Assembly: GCA_018969885.1 (NCBI GenBank)
Contig: JAGWXN010000004.1
Span: forward strand, 1 to 33,844
Length of the DNA stretch: 33,844 bases
Direction of reading: 5' to 3'
From: Betaproteobacteria bacterium
GTDB taxonomy: Bacteria > Pseudomonadota > Gammaproteobacteria > Burkholderiales > Burkholderiaceae
Made by a program: the position numbers and the translations under genes. Shown piece after piece: positions 23,809-32,287 of the stretch (positions are counted from its first letter, which is position 1; each line of letters opens with the position of its first letter). The notes under the pieces are model-generated. The model was not told where the DNA came from and did no database searches. It worked only from the letters and a program-made list of their open reading frames with translations.

Positions 23809-26800
23809 TCAACGAGCCGGTGCGCTTGGCATATCCGGAGCCGGTTTTTGGCGGCCTCGCCACCCTCCCAGATCATCCAGAAGCGAATAGAAGACCGGAA
23901 CCACCAGCAGAGTGAGGAGTGTGGAGGCGATGACGCCGCCGATCACGGCGTGTGCGAGGGGCGCGCGTTGCTCGGCGCCCTCACCGACGCCCACCGCAAG
24001 CGGCAGCATGCCGAAAACCATGGCAAGGGTGGTCATGAGGATGGGCCGCAGGCGCACCTCAGCGGCCCGAAGCAAGGCGGCGGTCCGCGCCAGGCCCTCT
24101 CGGCGCGCTTGATTGGCAAAGTCAACCAGCAAAATCGCATTCTTGGTGACCAGACCCATCAGCATGATGAATCCGATCATCGAAAAAATATTGAGCGTTG
24201 AGCGCCAGGCGAGGAGCGCCACCGCCACTCCCAGAAGCGAGAGCGGCAGCGACGCCATGATTGCGACAGGCTGAAGGAAGCTGCCGAACTGCGAGGCGAG
24301 GATCATGTAAATGAAAACCACCGCCAGCACCAATGACTGTAGCGCGTAGCTGAACGACTCGGTCATGTCCTTGTTGCCCCCGCCGGTGGCAAGCCGGTAG
24401 CCCGGTGGCAACTCGATGCGCTCCAGATGCGGCTGGAGGAGTGCCCCCGCGCTGCCTGCGGCGATGCCGTCGGCGTTGGCCGAGATCAGCACCTCGCGGG
24501 TCAGCGCCTTGCGGTTGATCTGGGTGGGACCGAAGCCCGGGGTGAGTTCAGCCACCTGACGCAAGGGAATCATCCGGGGTTGTCCGTCAGCGTCGGCGAG
24601 AGACGAAGCGATGGTCAGACGGGAAAGGTCGGCGATCGAGCTTCGGCCCGCTGCGGGCAGCCGCACCCGGACGTCATAATTTTCGTCGTCGGGTGCGCGC
24701 CAGGTGGTGGCCGATTCGCCCGCGATGAGCGGACGGAGGGCCTGCGACAAGCGGGCGACGCTCAGCCCCAGGTCGGAAGCGAGCGCGCGGTCGATCTCCA
24801 CAGTAACGGTAGGTTTGGCGGGCTTGGAACTGCTGTCGATTTCGACGATCGCTTCGCGGGTAAGCTGGGCGTTCACGGCCCGCATTGCGTCCTGAACCTG
24901 CTGGCCGATTCGTTCCAGCTCGCCGATATCCTGCCCCTGAACGCTGATCTGGATGGGCTTGCCTGACCCCACGGTGTTGAGATTACCCAGGTCGGTGAGG
25001 TGGACGCCGGGGATCCTCCGCAAGCGCTCTCGCACCGGTGCCCGCATCTGCTGAACCGAGAGCGTTCGCTCTGACCGGTCGACCAGCCGCGCGAACACGC
25101 TTGCATAGTTTCGACCGAGCGCAACGCCGGTGTTGATCGTGCCGTAGGTGAGCGTGACGCCTTCGAATTCGCGGAGCGCCGCCTCGACCATTTTCAGGCG
25201 CTGCTCGGTAAAGGAAAGGGGCGATCCGGCGGGGGTATAGAACTGGACGTAGAACTCGTTGTTATCGGCTTGCGGAACGAACTCCTTCCCGACCTTGCTC
25301 ACTAGCGGAAACGCCGAAAAGAAGGCGACCAGTGCCAGGGTCATGGTGAGCGCGCGGTGCGCCAGTCCCCAGCGAAGGAGCGCCACATAGCCGCGCTCCA
25401 AACTTTGGATCAGCGCCTGAAAGCGGCGCAGGAGCCAGGCGATTGGACCGCGGCCCCGCGGTCCGTGAGCGTCCGGGTCATGCCAGACCGCTGACAGCAT
25501 CGGGTCCAGCGTGAACGAGACGAACATCGACAAGAGCACGGCAAAGGCAACCGTGACACCGAACTCCTTGAAGAAGCGGCCGATGATGCCGCCCATAAAT
25601 CCGATCGGGAGAAACACTGCCACGATGGTGAGCGTGGTGGCCGTGACGGCCAGTCCGATTTCGGCGGTTCCTTTGAGCGATGCGGTGCGGTGGTCCTCGC
25701 CCATCGCCTGGTGGCGGACGATGTTTTCGCGCACCACGATTGCGTCATCAATCAGCAGACCCACGCAGATCGACAGCGCGAGGAGCGTGACGAGGTTGAT
25801 CGTAAAGCCCATGGCATACATCACCAGGAAGGTGCCGATCAGGGAAATCGGGAGCGTGAGCCCGGTGATGACCGTTGAGCGCCAGGAGGACAGAAACAGA
25901 AATACGATCAGCACAGTGAGGAGCGCGCCCTCGACGATATTGCGTTGGACGCTTGAGACCGAGTTGCGAATGGAAGTCGAGGCGTCGCGTACCACCACAA
26001 GCTTCACATCGGGGGGGAGCTGCGCATGACCGAGCGCTTCGGCGGTTTTTCTGACGCCGTCGACCACAGCGATGGTGTTCTCGCCCTGCGCTTTCACCAC
26101 GTCGATCGATACCGCGCGTGCGCCATTGACGAGCGAGCTGGTTTCGCGCTCCTGTTCGCTGTCGACGATATCGGCGATCTGCGCGAGCCGGATCGGCTGA
26201 TTGCCGCGGCGACCGACGATGATCCGCTCGAATTCCTCCACCGAGCGCATCCGCGCACGGATCTGCACCACCTGTTCGCGATCGCTTGCGATCAGGGTGC
26301 CCGCGGGGAGCTCCTGGTTTTCGGTCCGAAGCGCGGAAATGACCTGGTCGACGCCCACCCGGAACGCTTCCATGTCAGCCGGGCGGAGCTGGATCAGCAC
26401 TTCGCGCCGCACCCCGCCGACGACTGTCACGCGTCCTACGCCACGAACGTTTTCTAGCCTTCGCTTGACGACCTGCTCGGCGAGCGTGGTGAGTTCGCGA
26501 GCGCCACGGGTCTCGGACTGGAGCGCCACCGAGATGACCGGGTTGTCTTCCGGGTTGACCCGGGTGACAAGCGACTCCTTGACTTCGGGCCGGAAGCTGG
26601 GCCGCACGAGCGCAATTTTTTCTCGGACATCCTGGGCAGCCCGGGCCGGGTCGACCGAGAGATCAAACTGAATGATGACGACCGACGAGCCTTCGTACGA
26701 GCGCGAGAACAGTTCATTGACGCCGCTGATCGTATTGACCTGCTCTTCGATTTTTCGTGAGACATCGACCTCGACCACTTCGGGTGAGGCGCCCGGATAT

Positions 26801-26949
26801 TCGGTGCTTACCACCACCACCGGCAGCTGGATGTCGGGGAACTGATCCACCGCCAGGCGCTTGTAGGAAAAGAGCCCGAGCACGACGAACGCGAACATCA
26901 TCATCGTCGCAAAGACCGGGTGGTTGACCGAGACGCGGGTGAGCCACAT
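23809..26949 (-). CDS. RND efflux pump inner-membrane transporter
   Basis: A 1046-residue proton-driven transporter of the resistance-nodulation-division superfamily (AcrB/HAE1-like, AcrB_tran). It starts with SVNHPVFATMMMFAFVVLGL, the first membrane helix. The proton-relay aspartates are seen in VGLLIDDAIVVREN (D401/D402), and the partner lysine in GLVTKNAILLVDFAN. Two large periplasmic loops, about residues 35-330 and 560-870, give the porter and docking domains, with the usual internal repeat. Length is normal. It follows the adaptor gene by 24 bases. Substrates are not predictable; the subfamily resembles uncharacterised MexF/AcrB-like pumps widespread in proteobacteria. Confidence 0.95.
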   Translation of the reverse strand: MWLTRVSVNHPVFATMMMFAFVVLGLFSYKRLAVDQFPDIQLPVVVVSTEYPGASPEVVEVDVSRKIEEQVNTISGVNELFSRSYEGSSVVIIQFDLSVDPARAAQDVREKIALVRPSFRPEVKESLVTRVNPEDNPVISVALQSETRGARELTTLAEQVVKRRLENVRGVGRVTVVGGVRREVLIQLRPADMEAFRVGVDQVISALRTENQELPAGTLIASDREQVVQIRARMRSVEEFERIIVGRRGNQPIRLAQIADIVDSEQERETSSLVNGARAVSIDVVKAQGENTIAVVDGVRKTAEALGHAQLPPDVKLVVVRDASTSIRNSVSSVQRNIVEGALLTVLIVFLFLSSWRSTVITGLTLPISLIGTFLVMYAMGFTINLVTLLALSICVGLLIDDAIVVRENIVRHQAMGEDHRTASLKGTAEIGLAVTATTLTIVAVFLPIGFMGGIIGRFFKEFGVTVAFAVLLSMFVSFTLDPMLSAVWHDPDAHGPRGRGPIAWLLRRFQALIQSLERGYVALLRWGLAHRALTMTLALVAFFSAFPLVSKVGKEFVPQADNNEFYVQFYTPAGSPLSFTEQRLKMVEAALREFEGVTLTYGTINTGVALGRNYASVFARLVDRSERTLSVQQMRAPVRERLRRIPGVHLTDLGNLNTVGSGKPIQISVQGQDIGELERIGQQVQDAMRAVNAQLTREAIVEIDSSSKPAKPTVTVEIDRALASDLGLSVARLSQALRPLIAGESATTWRAPDDENYDVRVRLPAAGRSSIADLSRLTIASSLADADGQPRMIPLRQVAELTPGFGPTQINRKALTREVLISANADGIAAGSAGALLQPHLERIELPPGYRLATGGGNKDMTESFSYALQSLVLAVVFIYMILASQFGSFLQPVAIMASLPLSLLGVAVALLAWRSTLNIFSMIGFIMLMGLVTKNAILLVDFANQARREGLARTAALLRAAEVRLRPILMTTLAMVFGMLPLAVGVGEGAEQRAPLAHAVIGGVIASTLLTLLVVPVFYSLLDDLGGWRGRQKPAPDMPSAPAR

Positions 26950-26973
26950 CGGCGACGTGTCCGGTGGCTTGGG

Positions 26974-28122
26974 TCAGCGCGGACCGACGCGTACGGGCGC
27001 GCCGGGTCTGAGCATGCCGACATTGATCGCGATGACCCGATCGCCGGTGGCAAGCCCGGACACCACCTCGACCAGACCCAGGCCACCCGTGGGTGCTCGG
27101 GCCCCATCGTCAAGAAGTCCCAGCTTCACTTCGCGTTCCGCAATAACCTCGCCTTCGATCAGATAGACGAAGCGCCGACCCGCCGCGTCGCGAACCGCAG
27201 CCGGGGGAACCGCGATGACGCCTTCCCGGGTTTCGAGAATCAGCGAACCCTGAGCGAACAGACCCGCGCGCAAACGTTCGTCGCCTCGATCGAGGCCGAT
27301 GTAGACCGCGATTGCGCGGGTGCCTGCCTGGGTGGCGGGGTTGATCCGAAGCACCCGACCGCCGAAGGCCTCCGCGATACCCTCGATGCGCATCGTGACC
27401 CGCTGACCGGTCCGCAGGCTCCCTGCCTCCCCGGCGGGCACTTGCGCCTCCACCTCCAGACCCGACAGATCGACGATCGACAGAATCCGGTTGTCAGGCG
27501 AGACTTTTTCTCCCGGCTGCACATAGCGTTGCGACACCAGGCCTGACATCGGCGCGGTGATGCGCGTATCGGCGAGTGACTTTCTCGCCTGGTCGAGTAG
27601 CGACTGGGCACTGTCGAGCGCGGCGCTGGCGACGTCCGCGCTCCAGCGGGCATTATCAAAGGCGTTCTGCGAGATGAAATTTTTTTCCAGCAGGGCCTGA
27701 TTGTTGGCGAGCGTACGGCGCGCCTGCTCGAGCTGCGCCTGCGCCGAGCGGAGCGCCGCTTCGCGCTCGCTCACCCGTAACTGGAACTCGGTGGGGTCGA
27801 TGCTGGCCACTCGCTCCCCCGCCTTCACTGCCATGCCCTCGCGCACCGTGATCTCGCTGATATCCCCCGAGACCCGCGATTTGACGATGGTCTGGATGGT
27901 GGCAGTGAGCGTCCCGGTGATGGGTACCACGCGGGTGAGCGTGACCGGCTCGAGTCTGATCACCTCAGCCTTGGAGAATTCAAGCGCACGCGGTGTGTTC
28001 GCGACGGGTGGTGGAGACGATGGGGTTGCAGGCTTCTGCTGCGAGCGCGGCCACCAGACCAGTGCGCCCGCGACGATGGCGAGCCCAACGACGACCAGCC
28101 CCAGGGTGCGGCCCCGGCTCAT
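26974..28122 (-). CDS. RND efflux periplasmic adaptor (membrane fusion protein)
   Basis: A 382-residue adaptor linking the RND pump to TolC. An N-terminal membrane anchor or uncleaved signal (about residues 7-24, LGLVVVGLAIVAGALVWW) is followed by a barrel-sandwich lipoyl segment (VKSRVSGDISEITVREGMAV), a coiled-coil hairpin (roughly 110-175, rich in Gln, Arg, Ala and Leu), the second lipoyl half (ITAPMSGLVSQRYVQPGEKV), a beta-barrel domain and a membrane-proximal domain. The start overlaps the tetR stop by four bases (ATGA), placing regulator and pump in one transcript. No lipobox cysteine is seen. Confidence 0.93.
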   Translation of the reverse strand: MSRGRTLGLVVVGLAIVAGALVWWPRSQQKPATPSSPPPVANTPRALEFSKAEVIRLEPVTLTRVVPITGTLTATIQTIVKSRVSGDISEITVREGMAVKAGERVASIDPTEFQLRVSEREAALRSAQAQLEQARRTLANNQALLEKNFISQNAFDNARWSADVASAALDSAQSLLDQARKSLADTRITAPMSGLVSQRYVQPGEKVSPDNRILSIVDLSGLEVEAQVPAGEAGSLRTGQRVTMRIEGIAEAFGGRVLRINPATQAGTRAIAVYIGLDRGDERLRAGLFAQGSLILETREGVIAVPPAAVRDAAGRRFVYLIEGEVIAEREVKLGLLDDGARAPTGGLGLVEVVSGLATGDRVIAINVGMLRPGAPVRVGPR

Positions 28123-28784
28123 CGCGCTCGCCCCGCGGGCCTTAGCGCCGCCAGTACGAGCTCGGTGTGGGTTCTGAGGAAGCGTTCAGTGGGCACGACC
28201 TCGATCTCGGCGCAGCTGGGTGCGATCGAGCGCATCCAGATCGCTTTCAGGATCAATGGCGACATCCAGAGGACGGTGGCCGCCTCGACATCGATTTGAC
28301 GGAATTCACCCGATGCGATGCCGCGGTTGAGGATCGAGCCCAATAACTGCCAGGTGGGAAGCGTGACTTCTTCGAGAAAGAAACGGGTGATATCGGGGAA
28401 ATTTCCCGCTTCGCCCACGATCAGTTTGGCAATCCCCGCGAGCCGGGTTTCGCCGACCTGATGCCACCAGTCGAGGAAAAACCGGCCGAGCAGTTCAGCG
28501 CTGGCGAGCGTGGAGCGCTCGATATCTTGCCGGAAGGCTTCGATGAGGGGCAGGGCGTTGCTGCGGATGACCGCCTTGAACAGATCGTCTTTGCCGTCGT
28601 AATAGAGGTAGAGCGTGCCCTTGCTCACGCCTGCGCGAGCGGCGACGTCTTCCAGGCGTGTGGCGGCGTAGCCTCGCTCGACAAAGCAGTTAAGCGCAGC
28701 TTCGAGTAACTCGGCGGGACGGCTTTCCTTGCGGCGCTCCCAGCGCGGGGACGCGGTGGACGGGTAGGGGGAGGGATTGGCCAT
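28119..28784 (-). CDS. TetR/AcrR family transcriptional regulator
   Basis: A 221-residue repressor-type protein heading the efflux operon. The N-terminal helix-turn-helix, ALNCFVERGYAATRLEDVAA then RAGVSKGTLYLYYDGKDDLF (about 30-69), is typical of the family. The C-terminal two thirds form a helical ligand-binding domain, probably of the AefR-like type (LIVGEAGNFPDITRFFLEEV). The ATG at 28784 is preferred because the helix-turn-helix region starts soon after it; a GTG at 28808 with a nearby AGG is possible and would add eight residues. It overlaps the adaptor gene by four bases and lies 31 bases from an inverted-repeat operator candidate, so autorepression together with the pump is likely. 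Confidence 0.92.
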   Translation of the reverse strand: MANPSPYPSTASPRWERRKESRPAELLEAALNCFVERGYAATRLEDVAARAGVSKGTLYLYYDGKDDLFKAVIRSNALPLIEAFRQDIERSTLASAELLGRFFLDWWHQVGETRLAGIAKLIVGEAGNFPDITRFFLEEVTLPTWQLLGSILNRGIASGEFRQIDVEAATVLWMSPLILKAIWMRSIAPSCAEIEVVPTERFLRTHTELVLAALRPAGRAR

Positions 28785-28811
28785 AGCGGGGAGGGGAGGT
28801 CGACACACCAG

Positions 28812-28833
28812 CCTACTACTGACCGGTAGGTCA
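28812..28833. promoter_or_regulatory. Candidate TetR-type operator upstream of the efflux operon
   Basis: TGACC-GGTA-GGTCA (28820-28833) is an inverted repeat, and the overlapping CTAC-TGACCG-GTAG (28816-28829) and CCTAC...GTAGG (28812-28830) repeats enclose a common ACCGGT core, a sequence type often bound by TetR regulators. It lies just upstream of the tetR start. No convincing -35/-10 pair was found on either strand in the AT-richer stretch 28831-28865. Confidence 0.5.
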
Positions 28834-28943
28834 TTAAGTCTACATGATTGCTTACAAATCTTGCAGAGATGGTCTAGTTGAAGGTTGACGGTTCCCGGTA
28901 CTGTCGGGCTGTCCTAACCGTTAGATCCTCAGGAGTATCGATC

Positions 28944-29408
28944 ATGAAGGCCCGATTCCCGATTGCGCTCAGTGTGTGTCTGCTTGCGTGTGCTTTGCCG
29001 CCAGTTGCGCAGGCAAACGATGCGGTTCTGGGGGCGGTGGTGGGGGCGGGTGCCGGCGCGTTGCTGGGCCAGGCGTTTGGCGGGCGTGACGGCGCGATCG
29101 CCGGTGGGGTGATCGGGGCGCTCGCGGGCGCGGCGCAGAGCGCTCACGATCCAGGGGTAAGGGCTGCGCCGCAGGTCGTGTATTACCCGCAGGCGTATCA
29201 ACCTCAGGTGGTCTATACCGCGCCCGGTCCCTACTACCCGCCGGTCTATGGCACCCATCCCGTCTACGGGCCTTCCTACACCTATAGCGCGCCGCCGGCG
29301 GTGATCTATCGGAGCGCGCCAGTGGTGGTGATCACCCATGGACGGCCGCCTCATCACCACGGCCACCGTCACGGGCACGGGTATGGCCATAGCCACTGGC
29401 ATCGCTGA
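28944..29408 (+). CDS. Exported glycine-zipper protein with histidine-rich tail
   Basis: A 154-residue protein with a clear signal peptide (residues 1-24, ending VAQA before NDAV). The mature N-terminus is a glycine-zipper segment, LGAVVGAGAGALLGQAFGGR then GAIAGGVIGALAGAA (29-63), of the kind that inserts in or spans outer membranes. A Tyr/Pro-rich middle (78-117) follows, and the last 18 residues contain nine histidines. The ATG at 28944 has an ideal ribosome binding site, AGGAG, eight bases upstream, which rules out the longer frame starting at 28878. It stands alone, diverging from the efflux operon. Zipper and tail suggest an envelope protein that binds metal ions; no specific function is known to me. 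Confidence 0.82.
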   Translation: MKARFPIALSVCLLACALPPVAQANDAVLGAVVGAGAGALLGQAFGGRDGAIAGGVIGALAGAAQSAHDPGVRAAPQVVYYPQAYQPQVVYTAPGPYYPPVYGTHPVYGPSYTYSAPPAVIYRSAPVVVITHGRPPHHHGHRHGHGYGHSHWHR

Positions 29409-29425
29409 CCTGACTCATCGTCGTT

Positions 29426-29443
29426 GAGGCAACGCGGCGCCTC
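29426..29443. terminator. Hairpin between the glycine-zipper gene and uppP
   Basis: GAGGC (29426-29430) and GCCTC (29439-29443) form a five-base stem with an eight-base loop in the 44-base gap between two convergent genes, extended by T-G wobble pairs. No T tract follows. A terminator is inferred from position only. Confidence 0.25.
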
Positions 29444-29452
29444 GGTCTGCGT

Positions 29453-30301
29453 TCAGTCGGCCCAACTCACCAGGCCTGTCCAGGCGGTGATCAGCACCAC
29501 GGCGCCGAACACAATCCGATACCAGGCAAACACCACGAAGCTGTGCGTGGCGACAAAACGCATGAGCCAGTGCACGCAGGCGAGCGCACTCGCAAATGAC
29601 ACGATCAGGCCCACTGCGAAGAGCGGCAGATCGGCGGCATCGAGCAGGGCCCGGTGCTTCCAGGTGTCGTAGGCGCCTGCGCCAATCAGGGTAGGAATCG
29701 CAAGGTAAAACGAAAACTCGGTGGCCACCTGGCGAGACAGCCCGAACAGCATGCCGCCGATGATGGTGGCCCCCGAGCGGCTGGTGCCGGGGATGAGCGC
29801 CGCCGCCTGAGCCAGGCCCAGTTTCAGCGCGTCAATGGGCGCGAGTCGATCGATGTCGGTCACCCGCGGACGCGAGGTGGCGCGGGCCGCTCGGGCTTCA
29901 GCCCACATGATGATGAGCCCGCCCACGATGAAAGCGGCGGCCACCGGCACCGGCGAGAACAGGTGCTGCTTGATGGTTTTTGCAAACAGAAGGCCGAGCA
30001 CCGCTGCCGGCAGAAACGCGATCAGCACGTTGATGGCAAAGCGTGTGGCGCGCTGGTCGCGCCCGAAGCCGATGAGCGTTGCGCCGATTCGGGCCCGGAA
30101 GTAGACGATGACTGCGACCATTGCACCGGTCTGGATGGCCACGCTGAACAGCTTGGCTTTTTCGCCGTGAAAGCCCAGCAGGCTGGATGCCAGGATCAGA
30201 TGGCCGGTACTCGAAATGGGTAGAAATTCGGTGAGCCCTTCCACCACGCCCAGGATCAGTGCCTTCACGAGGAGCGGCAGGGCAACCAGCAGTTCAAACA
30301 T
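29453..30301 (-). CDS. uppP: Undecaprenyl-diphosphatase
   Basis: A 282-residue polytopic inner-membrane enzyme that dephosphorylates undecaprenyl pyrophosphate to recycle the carrier lipid for peptidoglycan and O-antigen assembly. The BacA/UppP signatures are [20 protein letters not shown] (about 17-36) and [20 protein letters not shown] (about 165-184), with about eight membrane segments. The ATG at 30301 has GGAG upstream; a longer frame would overlap the neighbouring gene without homology. It overlaps the preceding hydrolase gene by eight bases, so the two are likely coupled. Probably the carrier-lipid recycling step for the polysaccharide genes in this window. Confidence 0.95.
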   Translation of the reverse strand: MFELLVALPLLVKALILGVVEGLTEFLPISSTGHLILASSLLGFHGEKAKLFSVAIQTGAMVAVIVYFRARIGATLIGFGRDQRATRFAINVLIAFLPAAVLGLLFAKTIKQHLFSPVPVAAAFIVGGLIIMWAEARAARATSRPRVTDIDRLAPIDALKLGLAQAAALIPGTSRSGATIIGGMLFGLSRQVATEFSFYLAIPTLIGAGAYDTWKHRALLDAADLPLFAVGLIVSFASALACVHWLMRFVATHSFVVFAWYRIVFGAVVLITAWTGLVSWAD

Positions 30302-31508
30302 GGGGGGTTCTCCGGTCGGTAGCCGATGGGAGGTGGCTGCCGTCAGCGACTGCGGCCACTGGAACAGTGATCTCGTCGGCGTGCGTGCCACCGTGCATGC
30401 CGACGAAGGTGGCTGGCGCTTCGCCTGGCAGGGACTGGGTGAGGCAGAAGCGATCACGGCCGATGAGCGTGTGCGTGCCGATCCGGTCGCGGAGCAAGGA
30501 CGCACTGCGGGTCGCGGGGCCGAAGCAGCCGGCCTCGATCAGCGCCGCGCTTTCATGACAGTCCACCGCATCGCCCAGCGTGATGGACACTTCGCGGGTG
30601 AAAGCGGCCTCAAGACCAGAGCGCACTCTGCAGAACGCCACCCGCGGCTCACCCGTCAGGGGCGACTCGAGCATGGCCGCCAGACGGGGGAATGACTCGA
30701 TTCTGAGGATCTGCTCGGGCGGCACATCGATGAAGCCGTGGTCCGCGGCGGCAAGCAGCAGCGTGCGGGTACCAACCAGATCGGCGGCGATATCGGCAAA
30801 AAGACCTTCGAACGCCTGCAGCGCCTGGTATGCGGGCTCGCTCGCACAGCCGTACTCATGAGCCGTCATGTCGAAGTGCGGCAGATAGACGTAGACATAG
30901 TGCCCCTCGGCTGTGGGGGCGGTCAGGGCCTCGGCGATCAGTCGCCTGACCTCACCCAGTTTCGTGTAACCGCGCCGGGTAGACCCGGCGAAAGCATGCC
31001 GGCTGAAGGCGGAATCGGCAATCCAAGAGGGCTGTAGCACCGTGCAGTGGGCTTGCATGGCGCGCGTGAGGGCCGACCACTGGAACAGGTCGGTGGGCTC
31101 GATTTCTCCGGGGGAGCCCCAATAATCAAGGGGAAGCGGCCGTACCACGGCATGATGCGACGGCGACCAGAGATGCCAGCCGGTAACGGCATGCTCGGCG
31201 GGCGTTTTTCCCGTGGCAAAGGTGGTGACCGCTGGCGCCGTGCTGGAGGGGAATGTGGATTCGATCTCGCACACTTGCGATCGGATAAGCGACCCCGAGG
31301 GGCTCAGCCGGTTGAGCTGTGCGCAGCCTACGCCATCGAGGAGCAACAGCACGATGTCTCGCGCCTCATCGATGACGCGCCCGAGTGCTGGGTTCGCAAG
31401 CGGTGCCAGCGGCGAATGCCGAACAGGCGATCCGAAGCGACGCCCGATCTGTGCGGCCAGGTTGGCGATCGTCCGGCCCTGCGCATAAGCCGGAACATGA
31501 ACGGGCAT
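30294..31508 (-). CDS. Alkaline phosphatase superfamily phosphodiesterase/pyrophosphatase, function unknown
   Basis: A 404-residue hydrolase of the alkaline phosphatase superfamily, closest in pattern to nucleotide pyrophosphatase/phosphodiesterases. Metal and nucleophile sites are visible: LLLLDGVG (D58), [18 protein letters not shown] (84-101) with T90 as probable nucleophile, [13 protein letters not shown] (D213, H217), AAADHGFID (D256, H257) and [10 protein letters not shown] near the C-terminus. No signal peptide is evident, so it is probably cytoplasmic, unlike most phosphodiesterases of this type. I chose the ATG at 31508; a TTG at 31523 would overlap trmB by four bases. It lies between trmB and uppP and overlaps uppP by eight bases. 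Substrate unknown. Confidence 0.8.
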   Translation of the reverse strand: MPVHVPAYAQGRTIANLAAQIGRRFGSPVRHSPLAPLANPALGRVIDEARDIVLLLLDGVGCAQLNRLSPSGSLIRSQVCEIESTFPSSTAPAVTTFATGKTPAEHAVTGWHLWSPSHHAVVRPLPLDYWGSPGEIEPTDLFQWSALTRAMQAHCTVLQPSWIADSAFSRHAFAGSTRRGYTKLGEVRRLIAEALTAPTAEGHYVYVYLPHFDMTAHEYGCASEPAYQALQAFEGLFADIAADLVGTRTLLLAAADHGFIDVPPEQILRIESFPRLAAMLESPLTGEPRVAFCRVRSGLEAAFTREVSITLGDAVDCHESAALIEAGCFGPATRSASLLRDRIGTHTLIGRDRFCLTQSLPGEAPATFVGMHGGTHADEITVPVAAVADGSHLPSATDRRTPHV

Positions 31509-31519
31509 GAGCGCGGGCT

Positions 31520-32245
31520 TCAACCGGGAAAGCGCCGCGTCATGACCAGGTCCCAGACCCCGTGCCCCAGCGCCAGGCCGCGACGCTCGAACTTGGTGGG
31601 CGGACGGTAGGCGGGGCGCTCAGCGAAACCGCGCGCTTCGGCGATATCCTCAGACAACCGAACCTCGCCCGCGGTGTTCTCGAGCAAGGGTTCGCTTGAA
31701 AGCACCTGCAGCATTTGAAGTGCGTAGTGGGCCCAGTCGGTTGCGCAGTGAAGCACACCGCCCGGCGCCAGGCGGCTCGCGATCAATGCGACCACCTCCG
31801 GCCGGATCAGCCGACGCTTGTGGTGGCGCGCCTTGGGCCAGGGGTCGGGAAAGAACACGTGGACCGCGGCGAGGCTCTCCGGAAGAATCATGTGCGTCAG
31901 CACATCGATTGCATCGTGCTGAATGATGCGCAGATTGCTGAGTCCTGCCTCGTCAATTCGCCTGAGGAGCGAGCCCACCCCGGCGGGGTAGACCTCCGCG
32001 CCCAGGAAATTCCGCTCGGGTTGCGCAAGCGCGATTGCCGCCGTGGATTCGCCCATGCCGAAACCGATCTCGAGCACCAGCGGGCCGTCTCGCCCGAAAA
32101 TCGTCGACGCGGCGATAGGCTCAGCGCAATAGGGGACGCTGAACCTGGGAAGGAGCGTGTCGTAGGCGCTTCGCTGACCAGAAGTGAAGTGCCCGCGGCG
32201 ACCGGAAAACGAGCGGATATGAGGATGATCAGAATCTGACGACAT
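31520..32245 (-). CDS. trmB: tRNA (guanine-N7-)-methyltransferase
   Basis: A 241-residue SAM-dependent enzyme forming m7G46 in the variable loop of tRNAs. The N-terminal [19 protein letters not shown] is typical of TrmB. The SAM site is [11 protein letters not shown] (about 57-67), then [18 protein letters not shown], and the signature [17 protein letters not shown] (about 128-144) holds the conserved PDPWPK block. The C-terminal [20 protein letters not shown] is also conserved. No Shine-Dalgarno sequence precedes the ATG. It stands 42 bases downstream of the amidohydrolase gene; a GGGGG/CCCCC hairpin (32251-32272) occupies that gap. Confidence 0.95.
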   Translation of the reverse strand: MSSDSDHPHIRSFSGRRGHFTSGQRSAYDTLLPRFSVPYCAEPIAASTIFGRDGPLVLEIGFGMGESTAAIALAQPERNFLGAEVYPAGVGSLLRRIDEAGLSNLRIIQHDAIDVLTHMILPESLAAVHVFFPDPWPKARHHKRRLIRPEVVALIASRLAPGGVLHCATDWAHYALQMLQVLSSEPLLENTAGEVRLSEDIAEARGFAERPAYRPPTKFERRGLALGHGVWDLVMTRRFPG

Positions 32246-32250
32246 CGGAC

Positions 32251-32272
32251 GGGGGCGTTCAGCGAAACCCCC
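32251..32272. terminator. Possible hairpin between the amidohydrolase gene and trmB
   Basis: GGGGG (32251-32255) and CCCCC (32268-32272) could pair across a 12-base loop in the 42-base gap between the two same-strand genes. It may act as a weak terminator or cover the trmB start, which has no ribosome binding site. No T tract is present; confidence is low. Confidence 0.2.
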
Positions 32273-32287
32273 TGATGATACCCGCCG

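Noticed and set aside
28861..28920. TTGACG (28885-28890) as a promoter for the glycine-zipper gene.
   Set aside because: No -10-like hexamer stands 16-19 bases downstream, so the promoter was not listed.
30302..30505. A longer N-terminus for UppP.
   Set aside because: The extension lies wholly inside the neighbouring hydrolase gene and has no homology; the ATG at 30301 has a ribosome binding site and directly precedes the first membrane helix.
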